Positions 12,418 to 25,970 of a DNA stretch of 64,000 nt are shown here, one piece after another (the first letter of the stretch is position 1; each line of letters starts with the position of its first letter). The DNA is from Sipunculus nudus. Its lineage: Eukaryota > Annelida > Sipuncula > Golfingiida > Sipunculidae. The position numbers and the translations under genes are program-made. Where the stretch lies: NCBI GenBank assembly GCA_026874595.1, contig CM049317.1, positions 12,408,382 through 12,472,381 of the forward strand. The letters run 5' to 3'. The notes below the pieces were generated by a model. The model saw only the letters and a list, made by a program, of their open reading frames with translations. It was not told the DNA's origin and searched no databases.

Positions 12418-14901
12418 CGTAGGACCATCAATTACTCCTCCTGATGTCATCAGACCATCACCCACTCCAGTAGGACTCGTCTTCCAGTTCGACAGGACCA
12501 TCATCCACTCCTCCTGGTGTCATGAAACCCACACCCACTCCAGTAGGACTCGTTACCCAGTTCGACAAGACCATCACTCACTCCTCCTGATGTCATGAAA
12601 CCATCACCCACTCCAGTAGGACTCGTCACCCACTTCGACAGGACCATCACTCACTCCTGATGTCATGAAACCATCACCCACTCCAGTAGGACTCGTCACA
12701 AAGTTCGAAAGGACCAACACTCACTCCTCCTGATTTCATGAAACCATCACCCACTCCAGTAGGACTCGTCACCAAGTTCGAAAGGACCAACACTCACTCC
12801 TCCTGATTTCATGAAAACATCACCCACTCCAGTAGGACTAGTCACCTAGTTCGACAGGACCATCACTCACTCCTCCTGATGTCATGAAGCCATCACCCGC
12901 TCCCGTAGGACTCATCACCCAGTCCGACAGGACTATCACCTACTCCTTCTGATGTCATGAGACCATCATCCACTCCTGTAGGACTCATCACACAGTCCCG
13001 AAAGACCATCATCCACTCCTCCTGATCTCATTAAACCATCATCCACTCCTGTAGACCTCATCATCCAGTCCCGCAGAACCATCATCCACTCCTCCTTATG
13101 TCATGAGACCGTCACCCGCTCCTGTAGGACTCATCGCCCAGTCCCGAAGGACCATCACACACTTCCCCTGATGTCATGAGACCATCACCCGCTCCTGTAG
13201 GACTCATCGCCCAGTCCCGAAGGACCATCATCCTATCCTCCTGATGTCATGAGACCATCACCCACTCCTGTAGGACTCATCACTCAGTCCCGCAGTTAAT
13301 CACCCACTCTTCTTGATGTCATGAGACCATCACCCGCTCCTGTAGGACTCATCACCCAGTCCCGCAAGACCATCACCCACTCCTCCTGATATCATTAGAC
13401 CATCATCCATTCCTGTAGACCTCATTACCCAGTCCCACAGAACCATCACACACTCCTCTTGATGTCATGAGACCATCACCCGCTCCTGTAGGACTCATCA
13501 ACCAGTCCCGCAGGACTGTCACCCACTCCTCCTTATATCATGAGACCATCATCAACTCCTGTAGACCTCATCACCCAGTCCCGCAGATCCATCACACACT
13601 CCTCCTGATGTCAAGAGACCATCACCAACTCGCGTAGGACTCATCACTCAGTCCCGCAGGACTGTCAACCACTCTTCCTGATGTCATGAGACCATCACCC
13701 GCTCCTGTAGGACTCATCGCCCAGTCCCGCAGAACCATTACACACTCTTCCTGATGTCATGAGACCATCACCCACTTCTGTGGATTCATTACCAAGTCCC
13801 GCAGGACCATCATCCACTCCTCATCCTGATGTCATGAGACCGTCACCCACTCCCGTAGGACTCATCACTCAGTCCCGCAGGACCATCACCCACCCTTCTT
13901 GATGTCATGAGACCGTCACCCACTCCCGTAGGACCCATCACTCAGCACCGCAGAACCATCACACACTCCTCTTGATGTCATGAGACCATCACCCGCTCCT
14001 GTAAGATTCATTACCAAGTCCGGCAGGACCATCATGCAATCCTCCTGATGTCATGAGACCATCACCAACTCCTGTAAGATATATTACCAAGTCCCGCAGA
14101 ACCATCACACACTCCTCCTTATGTCATGAGACCATCACCCACTCTCGTATGACTCATCACCCAGTCCCGCAGGACCATCACCCACTCTTCTTGATGTCAT
14201 GAGACCATCACCCGCTCCTGTAGGACTCATCACCCAGTCCCGCAGGACTATCACCCATTCCTCCGGATATCATTCGACCATCATCTACTCCTGTAGACCT
14301 CATCTCCCAGTCCCGCAGAACCATCACACACTCCTCCTGATGTCAAGAGACCATCACCAACTCGCGTAGGATTCATCACTCAGTCCCGCAGGACCATCAC
14401 CCACTCTTCTTGATGTCATTAGACCATCACCCGCTCCTGTAGGACTCATCACCCAGTCCCTCAGGACCATAACCCACTCCTCCTGATATCATTAGACCAT
14501 CATCTACCCCTGTAGACCTCATCACCCAGTCCCGCAGAACCATCACACAGTCCTCTTGATGTCATGAGACCATCCCCCGCTCCTGTAAGATTCATTACCA
14601 AGTTCCGCAGGACCATCATGCAATCCTCCTGATGTCATGAGACCATCACCCACTCCTCTAGGACTCATCACTCAGTCCCGCAGGACTATCACCCACTCTT
14701 CCTGATGTCATGAGACCATCACCAACTACTCTAGGACTCATCACCCAGTCCCGAAGGACAATCACACACTCCTCCTGATGTCATGAGACCATCACCCACT
14801 CCTCTGGGACGGACTAATCACCCGGTCCCGCAGGATTATCACCCACCCCCTATGATGTCATGAGACCATCACCCACTCCTCTAGGACTCATCACCCAGTC
14901 C
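12418..14901. repeat. Higher-order repeat copy 2 (34 units)
   Basis: It is the best complete copy, 2484 bp. It is nearly identical to copy 1 unit by unit and even closer to copy 3, including the rare CTCTGGGACGGACTAATC insert near 14800 and at the matching place in later copies. Confidence 0.9.
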
Positions 14902-17900
14902 CGTAGGACCATCAATTACTCCTCCTGATGTCATCAGACCATCACCCACTCCAGTAGGACTCGTCTTCCAGTTCGACAGGACCATCATCCACTCCTCCTG
15001 GTGTCATGAAACCCACACCCACTCCAGTAGGACTCGTTACCCAGTTCGACAAGACCATCACTCACTCCTCCTGATGTCATGAAACCATCACCCACTCCAG
15101 TAGGACTCGTCACCCACTTCGACAGGACCATCACTCACTCCTGATGTCATGAAACCATCACCCACTCCAGTAGGACTCGTCACAAAGTTCGAAAGGACCA
15201 ACACTCACTCCTCCTGATTTCATGAAACCATCACCCACTCCAGTAGGACTCGTCACCAAGTTCGAAAGGAGCAACACTCACTCCTCCTGATTTCATGAAA
15301 ACATCACCCACTCCAGTAGGACTAGTCACCTAGTTCGACAGGACCATCACTCACTCCTCCTGATGTCATGAAACCATCACCCGCTCCCGTAGGACTCATC
15401 ACCCAGTCCGACAGGACTATCACCTACTCCTTCTGATGTCATGAGACCATCATCCACTCCTGTAGGACTCATCACACAGTCCCGAAAGACCATCATCCAC
15501 TCCTCCTGATCTCATTAAACCATCATCCACTCCTGTAGACCTCATCATCCAGTCCCGCAGAACCATCATCCACTCCTCCTTATGTCATGAGACCGTCACC
15601 CGCTCCTGTAGGACTCATCGCCCAGTCCCGAAGGACCATCACACACTTCCCCTGATGTCATGAGACCATCACCCGCTCCTGTAGGACTCATCGCCCAGTC
15701 CCGAAGGACCATCATCCTATCCTCCTGATGTCATGAGACCATCACCCACTACTGTAGGACTCATCACTCAGTCCCGCAGTTAATCACCCACTCTTCTTGA
15801 TGTCATGAGACCATCACCCGCTCCTGTAGGACTCATCACCCAGTCCCGCAAGACCATCACCCACTCCTCCTGATATCATTAGACCATCATCCATTCCTGT
15901 AGACCTCATCACCCAGTCCCACAGAACCATCACACACTCCTCTTGATGTCATGAGACCATCACCCGCTCCTGTAGGACTCATCAACCAGTCCCGCAGGAC
16001 TGTCACCCACTCCTCCTTATATCATGAGACCATCATCAACTCCTGTAGACCTCATCACCCAGTCCCGCAGATCCATCACACACTCCTCCTGATGTCAAGA
16101 GACCATCACCAACTCGCGTAGGACTCATCACTCAGTCCCGCAGGACTGTCAACCACTCTTCCTGATGTCATGAGACCATCACCCGCTCCTGTAGGACTCA
16201 TCGCCCAGTCCCGCAGAACCATTACACACTCTTCCTGATGTCATGAGACCATCACCCACTTCTGTGGATTCATTACCAAGTCCCGCAGGACCATCATCCA
16301 CTCCTCATCCTGATGTCATGAGACCGTCACCCACTCCCGTAGGACTCATCACTCAGTCCCGCAGGACCATCACCCACCCTTCTTGATGTCATGAGACCGT
16401 CACCCACTCCCGTAGGACCCATCACTCAGCACCGCAGAACCATCACACACTCCTCTTGATGTCATGAGACCATCACCCGCTCCTGTAAGATTCATTACCA
16501 AGTCCGGCAGGACCATCATGCAATCCTCCTGATGTCATGAGACCATCACCAACTCCTGTAAGATATATTACCAAGTCCCGCAGAACCATCACACACTCCT
16601 CCTTATGTCATGAGACCATCACCCACTCTCGTATGACTCATCACCCAGTCCCGCAGGACCATCACCCACTCTTCTTGATGTCATTAGACCATCACCCGCT
16701 CCTGTAGGACTCATCACCCAGTCCCGCAGGACTATCACCCATTCCTCCGGATATCATTCGACCATCATCTACTCCTGTAGACCTCATCTCCCAGTCCCGC
16801 AGAACCATCACACACTCCTCCTGATGTCAAGAGACCATCACCAACTCGCGTAGGATTCATCACTCAGTCCCGCAGGACCATCACCCACTCTTCTTGATGT
16901 CATTAGACCATCACCCGCTCCTGTAGGACTCATCACCCAGTCCCTCAGGACCATAACCCACTCCTCCTGATATCATTAGACCATCATCTACCCCTGTAGA
17001 CCTCATCACCCAGTCCCGCAGAACCATCACACAGTCCTCTTGATGTCATGAGACCATCCCCCGCTCCTGTAAGATTCATTACCAAGTTCCGCAGGACCAT
17101 CATGCAATCCTCCTGATGTCATGAGACCATCACCCACTCCTCTAGGACTCATCACTCAGTCCCGCAGGACTATCACCCACTCTTCCTGATGTCATGAAAC
17201 CATCACCCACTCCAGTAGGACTCGTCACAAAGTTCGAAAGGACCAACACTCACTCCTCCTGATTTCATGAAACCATCACCCACTCCAGTAGGACTCGTCA
17301 CCAAGTTCGAAAGGACCAACACTCACTCCTCCTGATTTCATGAAACCATCACCCACTCCAGTAGGACTAGTCACCTAGTTCGACAGGACCATCACTCACT
17401 CCTCCTGATGTCATGAAGCCATCACCCGCTCCCGTAGGACTCATCACCCGGTCCGACAGGACTATCACCTACTCCTTCTGATGTCATGAGACCATCATCC
17501 ACTCCTGTAGGACTCATCACACAGTCCCGAAAGACCATCATCCACTCCTCCTGATCTCATTAAACCATCATCCACTCCTGTAGACCTCATCATCCAGTCC
17601 CGCAGAACCATCATCCACTCCTCCTGATGTCATGAGACCATCACCCGCTCCTGAAGGACTCATCGCCCAGTCCCGAAGGACCATCATCCTATCCTCCTGA
17701 TGTCATGAGACCATCACCCACTCCTGTAGGACTCATCACTCAGTCCCGCAGTTAATCACCCACTCTTCTTGATGTCATGAGACCATCACCCGCTCCTGTA
17801 GGACTCATCACCCAGTCCCGCAGGACAATCACCCACTCCTCCTGATATCATTAGACCATCATCCATTCCTGTAGACCTCATCACCCAGTCCCACAGAACC

Positions 17901-19356
17901 ATCACACACTCCTCTTGATGTCATGAGACCATCACCCGCTCCTGTAGGACTCATCAACCAGTCCCGCAGGACTGTCACCCACTCCTCCTTATATCATGAG
18001 ACCATCATCAACTCCTGTAGACCTCATCACCCAGTCCCGCAGATCCATCACACACTCCTCCTGATGTCAAGAGACCATCACCAACTCGCGTAGGACTCAT
18101 CACTCAGTCCCGCAGGACTGTCAACCACTCTTCCTGATGTCATGAGACCATCACCCGCTCCTGTAGGACTCATCGCCCAGTCCCGCAGAACCATTACACA
18201 CTCTTCCTGATGTCATGAGACCATCACCCTCTTCTGTGGATTCATTACCAAGTCCCGCAGGACCATCATCCACTCCTCATCCTGATGTCATGAGACCGTC
18301 ACCCACTCCCGTAGGACTCATCACTCAGTCCCGCAGGACCATCACCCACCCTTCTTGATGTCATGAGACCGTCACCCACTCCCGTAGGACCCATCACTCA
18401 GCTACGCAGAACCATTACACACTCCTCTTGATGTCATGAGACCATCACCCGCTCCTGTAAGATTCATTACCAAGTCCCGCAGGACCATCATGCAATCCTC
18501 CTGATGTCATGAGACCATCCAAACTCCTGTAAGATATATTACCAAGTCCCGCAGAACCATCACACACTCCTCCTTATGTCATGAGACCATCACCCACTCT
18601 CGTATGACTCATCACCCAGTCCCGCAGGACCATCACCCACTCTTCTTGATGTCATGAGACCATCACCCGCTCCTGTAGGTCTCATCACCCAGTCCCGCAG
18701 GACTATCACCCATTCCTCCGGATATCATTCGACCATCATCTACTCCTGTAGACCTCATCTCCCAGTCCCGCAGAACCATCACACACTCCTCCTGATGTCA
18801 AGAGACCATCACCAACTCGCGTAGGATTCATCACTCAGTCCCGCAGGACCATCACCCACTCTTCTTGATGTCATTAGACCATCACCCGCTCCTGTAGGAC
18901 TCATCACCCAGTCCCTCAGGACCATAACCCACTCCTCCTGATATCATTAGACCATCATCTACCCCTGTAGACCTCATCACCCAGTCCCGCAGAACCATCA
19001 CACAGTCCTCTTGATGTCATGAGACCATCCCCCGCTCCTGTAAGATTCATTACCAAGTTCCGCAGGACCATCATGCAATCCTCCTGATGTCATGAGACCA
19101 TCACCCACTCCTCTAGGACTCATCACTCAGTCCCGCAGGACTATCACCCACTCTTCCTGATGTCATGAGACCATCACCAACTACTCTAGGACTCATCACC
19201 CAGTCCCGAAGGACAATCACACACTCCTCCTGATGTCATGAGACCATCACCCACTCCTCTGGGACGGACTAATCTCCCGGTCCCGCAGGACTATCACCCA
19301 CCCCCTATGATGTCATGAGATCATCACCCACTCCTCTAGGACTCATCACCCAGTCC
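14902..19356. repeat. Two higher-order copies fused by in-register deletion
   Basis: The distance between markers is 4455 bp, about 511 bp less than two full copies. Near 17188 the order jumps from a late unit to an early one across a shared GATGTCATGA, removing six units (438 bp). Near 17620 one further unit is missing. Confidence 0.85.
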
Positions 19357-22300
19357 CGTAGGACCATCAATTACTCCTCCTGATGTCATCAGACCATCAC
19401 CCACTCCAGTAGGACTCGTCTTCCAGTTCGACAGGACCATCATCCACTCCTCCTGGTGTCATGAAACCCACACCCACTCCAGTAGGACTCGTTACCCAGT
19501 TCGACAAGACCATCACTCACTCCTCCTGATGTCATGAAACCATCACCCACTCCAGTAGGACTCGTCACCCAGTTCGACAGGACCATCACTCACTCCTGAT
19601 GTCATGAAACCATCACCCACTCCAGTAGGACTCGTCACAAAGTTCGAAAGGACCAACACTCACTCCTCCTGATTTCATGAAACCATCACCCACTCCAGTA
19701 GGACTCGTCACCAAGTTCGAAAGGACCAACACTCACTCCTCCTGATTTCATGAAACCATCACCCACTCCAGTAGGACTAGTCACCTAGTTCGACAGGACC
19801 ATCACTCACTCCTCCTGATGTCATGAAGCCATCACCCGCTCCTGTAGGACTCATCACCCAGTCCCGAAAGACCATCATCCACTCCTCCTGATCTCATTAA
19901 ACCATCATCCACTCCTGTAGGACTCATCACACAGTCCCGAAAGACCATCATCCACTCCTCCTGATCTCATTAAACCATCATCCACTCCTGTAGACCTCAT
20001 CATCCAGTCCCGCAGAACCATCATCCACTCCTCCTTATGTCATGAGACCGTCACCCGCTCCTGTAGGACTCATCGCCCAGTCCCGAAGGACCATCACACA
20101 CTTCTCCTGATGTCATGAGACCATCACCCGCTCCTGTAGGACTCATCGCCCAGTCCCGAAGGACCATCACCCTATCCTCCTGATGTCATGAGACCATCAC
20201 CCACTCCTGTAGGACTCATCACTCAGTCCCGCAGTCAATCACCCACTCTTCTTGATGTCATGAGACCATCACCCGCTCCTGTAGGACTCATCACCCAGTC
20301 CCGCAGGACCATCACCCACTTTTCCTGATATCATTAGACCATCATCCATTCCTGTAGACCTCATCACCCAGTCCCGCAGAACCATCAAAAACTCCTCTTG
20401 ATGTCATGTGACCATCACCTGCTCCTGTAGGACTTATCGCCAAGCCCCGCAGAACCATCACACACTCCTCCTGATATCATTAGACCATCATCAACTCCTG
20501 TAGACCTCATCACCCAGTCCCACAGAACCATCACACACTCCTCTTGATGTCATGAGACCATCACCCGCTCCTGTAGGACTCATCAACCAGTCCCGCAGGA
20601 CTGTCACCCACTCCTCCTGATATCATTAGACCATCATCCACTCCTGTAGACCTCATCACCCAGTCCCGCAGATCCATCACACACTCCTCCTGATGTCAAG
20701 AGACCATCACCAACTCGCGTAGGACTCATCACTCAGTCCCGCAGGACTGTCACCCACTCTTCCTGATGTCATGAGACCATCACCCGCTCCTGTAGGACTC
20801 ATCGCCCAGTCCCGCAGAACCATCACACACTCTTCCTGATGTCATGAGACCATCACCCACTTATGTGAATTCATTACCCAGTCCCGCAGGACCATCATCC
20901 ACTCCTCATCCTGATGTCATGAGACGGTCACCCACTCCCGTAGGACTCATCACTCAGTCCCGCAGGACCATCACCCACCCTTCTTGATGTCATGAGACCG
21001 TCACCCACTCCCGTAGGACCCATCACTCAGCACCGCAGAACCATCACACACTTCTCTTTATGTCATGAGACCATCACCCGCTCCTGTAAGATTCATTACC
21101 AAGTCCCGCAGGACCATCATGCAATCCTCCTGATGTCATGAGACCATCACCCACTCCTGTAAGATTCATTACCAAGTCCCGCAGAACCATCACACACTCC
21201 TCCTTATGTCATGAGACCATCACCCACTCTCGTATGACTCATCACCCAGTCCCGCAGGACCATCACCCACTCTTCTTGATGTCATGAGACCATCACCCGC
21301 TCCTGTAGGACTCATCACCCAGTCCCGCAGGACTATCACCCACTCCTCCGGATATCATTTGACCATCATCTACTCCTGTAGACCTTATCTCCCAGTCCCG
21401 CAGAACCATCACACACTCCTCTTGATGTCAAGAGACCATCACCAACTCGCGTAGGACTCATCACTCAGTCCCGCAGGACCATCACCCACTCTTCTTGATG
21501 TCATTAGACCATCTCCCGCTCCTGTAGGACTCATCATCCAGTCCCTCAGGACCATCACCCACTCCTCCTGATATCATTAGACCATCATCTACCCCTGTAG
21601 ACCTCATCACCCAGTCCCGCAGAACCATCACACAGTCCTCTTGATGTCATGAGACCATCCCCCGCTCCTGTAAGATTCATTACCAAGTTCTGCAGGACCA
21701 TCATGCAATCCTCCTGATGTAATGAGACCATCACCCACTCCTCTAGGACTCATCACTCAGTCCCGCAGGACTATCACCCACTCTTCCTGATGTCATGAGA
21801 CCATCACCAACTACTCTAGGACTCATCACCCAGTCCCGAAGGACAATCACACACTCCTCCTGATGTCATGAGACCATCACCCACTCCTCTGGGACGGACT
21901 AATCAACCGGTCCCGCAGGACTATCACCCACTCCCTATGATGTCATGAGACCATCACCCGCTCCTGTAGGACTCATCACCCAGTCCCGCAGGACCATCAC
22001 CCACTTTTCCTGATATCATTAGACCATCATCCATTCCTGTAGACCTCATCACCCAGTCCCGCAGAACCATCAAAAACTCCTCTTGATGTCATGTGACCAT
22101 CACCTGCTCCTGTAGGACTTATCGCCAAGCCCCGCAGAACCATCACACACTCCTCCTGATATCATTAGACCATCATCAACTCCTGTAGACCTCATCACCC
22201 AGTCCCACAGAACCATCACACACTCCTCTTGATGTCATGAGACCATCACCCGCTCCTGTAGGACTCATCAACCAGTCCCGCAGGACTGTCACCCACTCCT

Positions 22301-23730
22301 CCTGATATCATTAGACCATCATCCACTCCAGTAGACCTCATCACCCAGTCCCGCAGATCCATCACACACTCCTCCTGATGTCAAGAGACCATCACCAACT
22401 CGCGTAGGACTCATCACTCAGTCCCGCAGGACTGTCACCCACTCTTCCTGATGTCATGAGACCATCACCCGCTCCTGTAGGACTCATCGCCCAGTCCCGC
22501 AGAACCATCACACACTCTTCCTGATGTCATGAGACCATCACCCACTTATGTGAATTCATTACCCAGTCCCGCAGGACCATCATCCACTCCTCATCCTGAT
22601 GTCATGAGACGGTCACCCACTCCCGTAGGACTCATCACTCAGTCCCGCAGGACCATCACCCACCCTTCTTGATGTCATGAGACCGTCACCCACTCCCGTA
22701 GGACCCATCACTCAGCACCGCAGAACCATCACACACTTCTCTTTATGTCATGAGACCATCACCCGCTCCTGTAAGATTCATTACCAAGTCCCGCAGGACC
22801 ATCATGCAATCCTCCTGATGTCATGAGACCATCACCCACTCCTGTAAGATTCATTACCAAGTCCCGCAGAACCATCACACACTCCTCCTTATGTCATGAG
22901 ACCATCACCCACTCTCGTATGACTCATCACCCAGTCCCGCAGGACCATCACCCACTCTTCTTGATGTCATGAGACCATCACCCGCTCCTGTAGGATTCAT
23001 CACCCAGTCCCGCAGGACTATCACCCACTCCTCCGGATATCATTTGACCATCATCTACTCCTGTAGACCTCATCTCCCAGTCCCGCAGAACCATCACACA
23101 CTCCTCTTGATGTCAAGAGACCATCACCAACTCGCGTAGGACTCATCACTCAGTCCCGCAGGACCATCACCCACTCTTCTTGATGTCATTAGACCATCAC
23201 CCGCTCCTGTAGGACTCATCATCCAGTCCCTCAGGACCATCACCCACTCTTCCTGATATCATTAGACCATCATCTACCCCTGTAGACCTCATCACCCATT
23301 CCCGCAGAACCATCACACAGTCCTCTTGATGTCATGAGACCATCCCCCGCTCCTGTAAGATTCATTACCAAGTTCTGCAGGACCATCATGCAATCCTCCT
23401 GATGTCATGAGACCATCACCCACTCCTCTAGGACTCATCACTCAGTCCCGCAGGACTATCACCCACTCTTCCTGATGTCATGAGACCATCACCAACTCCT
23501 CTAGGACTCATCACCCAGTCCCGAAGGACAATCACACACTCCTCCTGATGTCATGAGACCATCACCCACTCCTCTGGGACGGACTAATCAACCGGTCCCG
23601 CAGGACTATCACCCACTCCCTATGATGTCATGAGACCATCACCCACTCCTCTAGGACTCATCACCCAGTCCCGCAGGACCATCAGCCATTCCTCCTGATG
23701 TCATTAGACCATCACTTACTCCTGTAGGAC
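19357..23730. repeat. Terminal copy with nested 1.68-kb duplication
   Basis: Beginning near 20262, a block with rare variants (CACTTTTCCTGATATC at 20317, ATCAAAAACTCC near 20385) is repeated at 21947 onward (22002). The offset is 1685 bp, about 23 units. Both blocks end in the CTCTGGGACGGACTAATC insert. The array then ends in half a unit at about 23730. Confidence 0.85.
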
Positions 23731-24370
23731 ACAGACACACGGTATCGCTCAGCCACCCACTACGGTGGCCCATAGGTCTTGTACCCGTGTCGCGCCTCGC
23801 GCTTCGCGTTGTAGAGATCATAACCTGGTCCAGGATGCACGGGCTGCAAACTGACAAGTCTCTGAGTTGATGTCAAATATTCTTTATTGTAACTATACAG
23901 GGGAGGGAATGCAGCCCATGCTCAGGGCTTGGCCCCCAGTTTTGAACTGCCTCTGAACACATAGCATCCCCCCCCCCCCGCAACTTTCATACTTCATTAG
24001 CAAACCAATTAGAGATTTCTCTGACGTGTCACAACAGATGCAACTAAAGAAAGGTGTGTACAGGAGCTAAATGGAAATGCAATTAGAATGAATAGAGCTG
24101 CCATGTTATCAAGGCTAAGCAATTACAGTCATTATGTACATACCCGGCAACTCCGGTCTGACACTAGAATACACAAAGTCCGAATTTTCTTAAACGAACT
24201 ATTTGCCTCCAATATTGAAATAACTTTCGTAATAAATGTCGTTTGTGGCATAAATAAAAACGTATGAGAGGATTGTAATGTATTCTGAATAACAAAGGTC
24301 CCCAAACTTTTATTCTTGAGCACAAACATTTTGAAAATTACATTTTTTATGTCACAACTTCCACTATTTT
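23731..24370. other. Right flank of the satellite, no gene
   Basis: Unique-looking sequence follows the array, with a poly-C run at about 23968-23979. I see no exon, RNA gene or clear element end. Confidence 0.4.
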
Positions 24371-24371
24371 A

Positions 24372-24794
24372 ATTTCGTTATTGGTAGAATTAATCACGTA
24401 AAGGTTGATTACAACTTTTGTAATATTATAATTCCCTAGCATTTTACACTTGAACACAAATATATAACAATTGTGGTATTTCAAGATGAACGATGAGAGA
24501 AATTATTTCTTCAGTGGTCAGATAAAAGTGGCGGCTAGTTTTTATTACAATAGTGACCGTTATTACAATAGTGGTTGCATGAGCCGGTAAACAGTGTGAT
24601 AACGTTCACTATTGTAATACGTTTCGTTATAGGTATAATTAATGGCGTAATAGTGGATTACAACGTTTGGAATACTATAATTCCCCAGTATTTTACGCTT
24701 GAACACAAATATATAACAGCAGAGCCATTTCAAGATGAACGATAAGGGAAATTATGTCTTCAGTGGTCAGGCAAAAGCGGCCGCTAGTTTTTAG
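24372..24794. repeat. 249-bp direct duplication
   Basis: The block AATTCCC(T/C)AG...AACACAAATATATAACA...TTTCAAGATGAACGAT...TTCAGTGGTCAG occurs at about 24430-24540 and again 249 bp later. The spacer carries TTACAATAGTG twice and its inverse CACTATTGTAA once, so it could fold back. Confidence 0.8.
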
Positions 24795-25300
24795 CTCAGC
24801 TGATTTTCAGTCATGCTGAGCTATAGCGATCGGTCATTGTCCGTCGTCCTTCCGTCCGTCGTGCCGGCCGTCCGGACCTCCGTTAGCAGGGCACAAATCG
24901 TCACCGTAAGGGCTAGGACCATGAACCCTGTGCAGTCTTGGAGCTTTAGAAAAAAATCTCCTTGAAAACCTGAAATTAAGTCTTCTGTTACGCATATCCT
25001 CCGAGCTGTTAGGCTCAGAAGTACCCCCACCCCCACCCCAGAAAAAGTAAAAATTTGATGCAAAAGCTCCAGTATCTGAACAACTAATGCATCGATCACC
25101 ATGATTCGTTGCATGCATTTTGATCATGGAGTGTTTCATCAGTTCCTGCAGACCTAGGATCTTCTAACTTGATATCCTGAGAGGTCATTGAAAAGTCTCC
25201 CTGGAAACGTGAACGTAGGTTTCTGTTACCCATATTCTCCGAGCTTTGGGGCGTATACTACCCCCCAAAATAATTGAAATGTTGACACCAAAGAAGGGCA
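24790..25300 (-). mobile_element. Non-autonomous repeat with terminal hairpin (copy A)
   Basis: Read on the minus strand, the element ends in a CCGTC-rich core, GATCGCTATAGCTCAGC, a short loop, and AGCTGAGCTAAAAA. AGCTCAGC pairs with GCTGAGCT, giving an 8-bp stem next to the A-rich end. The same terminus and internal wording (GGAGATTTTTT, CTTACGGT) occur in the opposite orientation at about 56660-56850. Superfamily unknown; there is no coding capacity. Confidence 0.6.
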
Positions 25301-25344
25301 CAAATCGTAACCACTGGACCTAGAATGTCCTTAGAGTATGTAGC

Positions 25345-25490
25345 ATCATACTTGTGGTGTCCTTTGGCCACCAGAATATACATCAATATAAATGTGGTGT
25401 CATTGGGGTAGCAGGGTATACAGCATCATCCTTGTGGTGTCCTAAGGCCACCAGGGTACACAAAATCACACCTGTGGTGTTCTTGAACGA
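25345..25490. repeat. Short imperfect tandem repeat
   Basis: CTTGTGGTGTCCT..GGCCACCAG occurs twice, 82 bp apart, with a shorter relative between. The 116-codon open frame that starts here is built on this repeat and lacks support. Confidence 0.5.
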
Positions 25491-25739
25491 AAGAAGTATA
25501 CTGTTAAAATATTTTAGTCTGAATTCGATGTTCTTTCATGGAACTATTTACGATATTGGCGGAAGGAAACAGATCGAGAAGGATGCAAAGCGGACTGGTG
25601 GCCTGAGGCAACCCGGTGTCCCAAGTCAACCATTCGCGATAGTAATCTGCCACCTGCAACAATTTTGCAAAGAATTCAAATTGTCCACGATTGTTCGGCC
25701 ATGAATCCGAGCTGAACTATATATTTATAATATATATTC

Positions 25740-25970
25740 GTATTAAATAATGATGATCTCTACGCTCATCCAGAGACAAACTTTGGTTGTGCCAAAAACC
25801 AGGTTACGGTCTTGGGGTGGCAGGACCTTCCAGTATGCCACAGCAAATCAGTGGAATTCCTTACCGGATGCCATCCGAAAAGTTGTCTGACTGTCTTTAA
25901 GAGGGTTTTAAAAACATACTTGTTTATAAATGCCTATGACTGAACTAGATTATGCCATGCAATAATACGA
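25740..25970 (+). mobile_element. LINE 3' tail, C-terminus of a reverse transcriptase
   Basis: The plus strand reads TLVVPKTRLRSWGGRTFQYA, then ANQWNSLPDAIRK, a one-base shift, then SCLTVFKRVLKTYLFINAYD and a stop. This is the characteristic ending of many jockey/CR1-type LINE polymerases (a ..WNSLP..IR..L..FK..LKT.LF block). The rest of the element is absent, as expected for a 5'-truncated insertion. Confidence 0.75.

Larger units (their letters stand above)
9818..23730. repeat. Satellite: 73-bp unit in a 2.48-kb higher-order repeat
   Basis: About 190 head-to-tail copies of a 73-bp unit fill nearly 14 kb. Spacing of the GATGTCAT box is exactly 73 bp in the copies I measured (9886, 9959, 10032). 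Each unit is itself three diverged sub-units of about 24 bp starting CATCACCCA. Units differ by sequence and recur in a fixed order: the marker CGTAGGACCATCAATTACTC lies at 9861, 12418, 14902 and 19357. This gives periods of 2557 bp (35 units) and 2484 bp (34 units), then a double period shortened by seven units. No long open frame crosses it because TGA is part of each unit. It is a satellite with higher-order structure. A large assembly-level expansion cannot be excluded, but the variant-by-variant order argues that it is real. Confidence 0.97.

Noticed and set aside
9818-23730. CRISPR-like regular repeats
   Set aside because: The spacing is regular, but there are no unique spacers. The whole 73-bp unit repeats and the setting is an animal genome.
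25354-25704. 116-codon frame
   Set aside because: It starts in a short tandem repeat and lies between two mobile-element remnants, with no recognisable domain.
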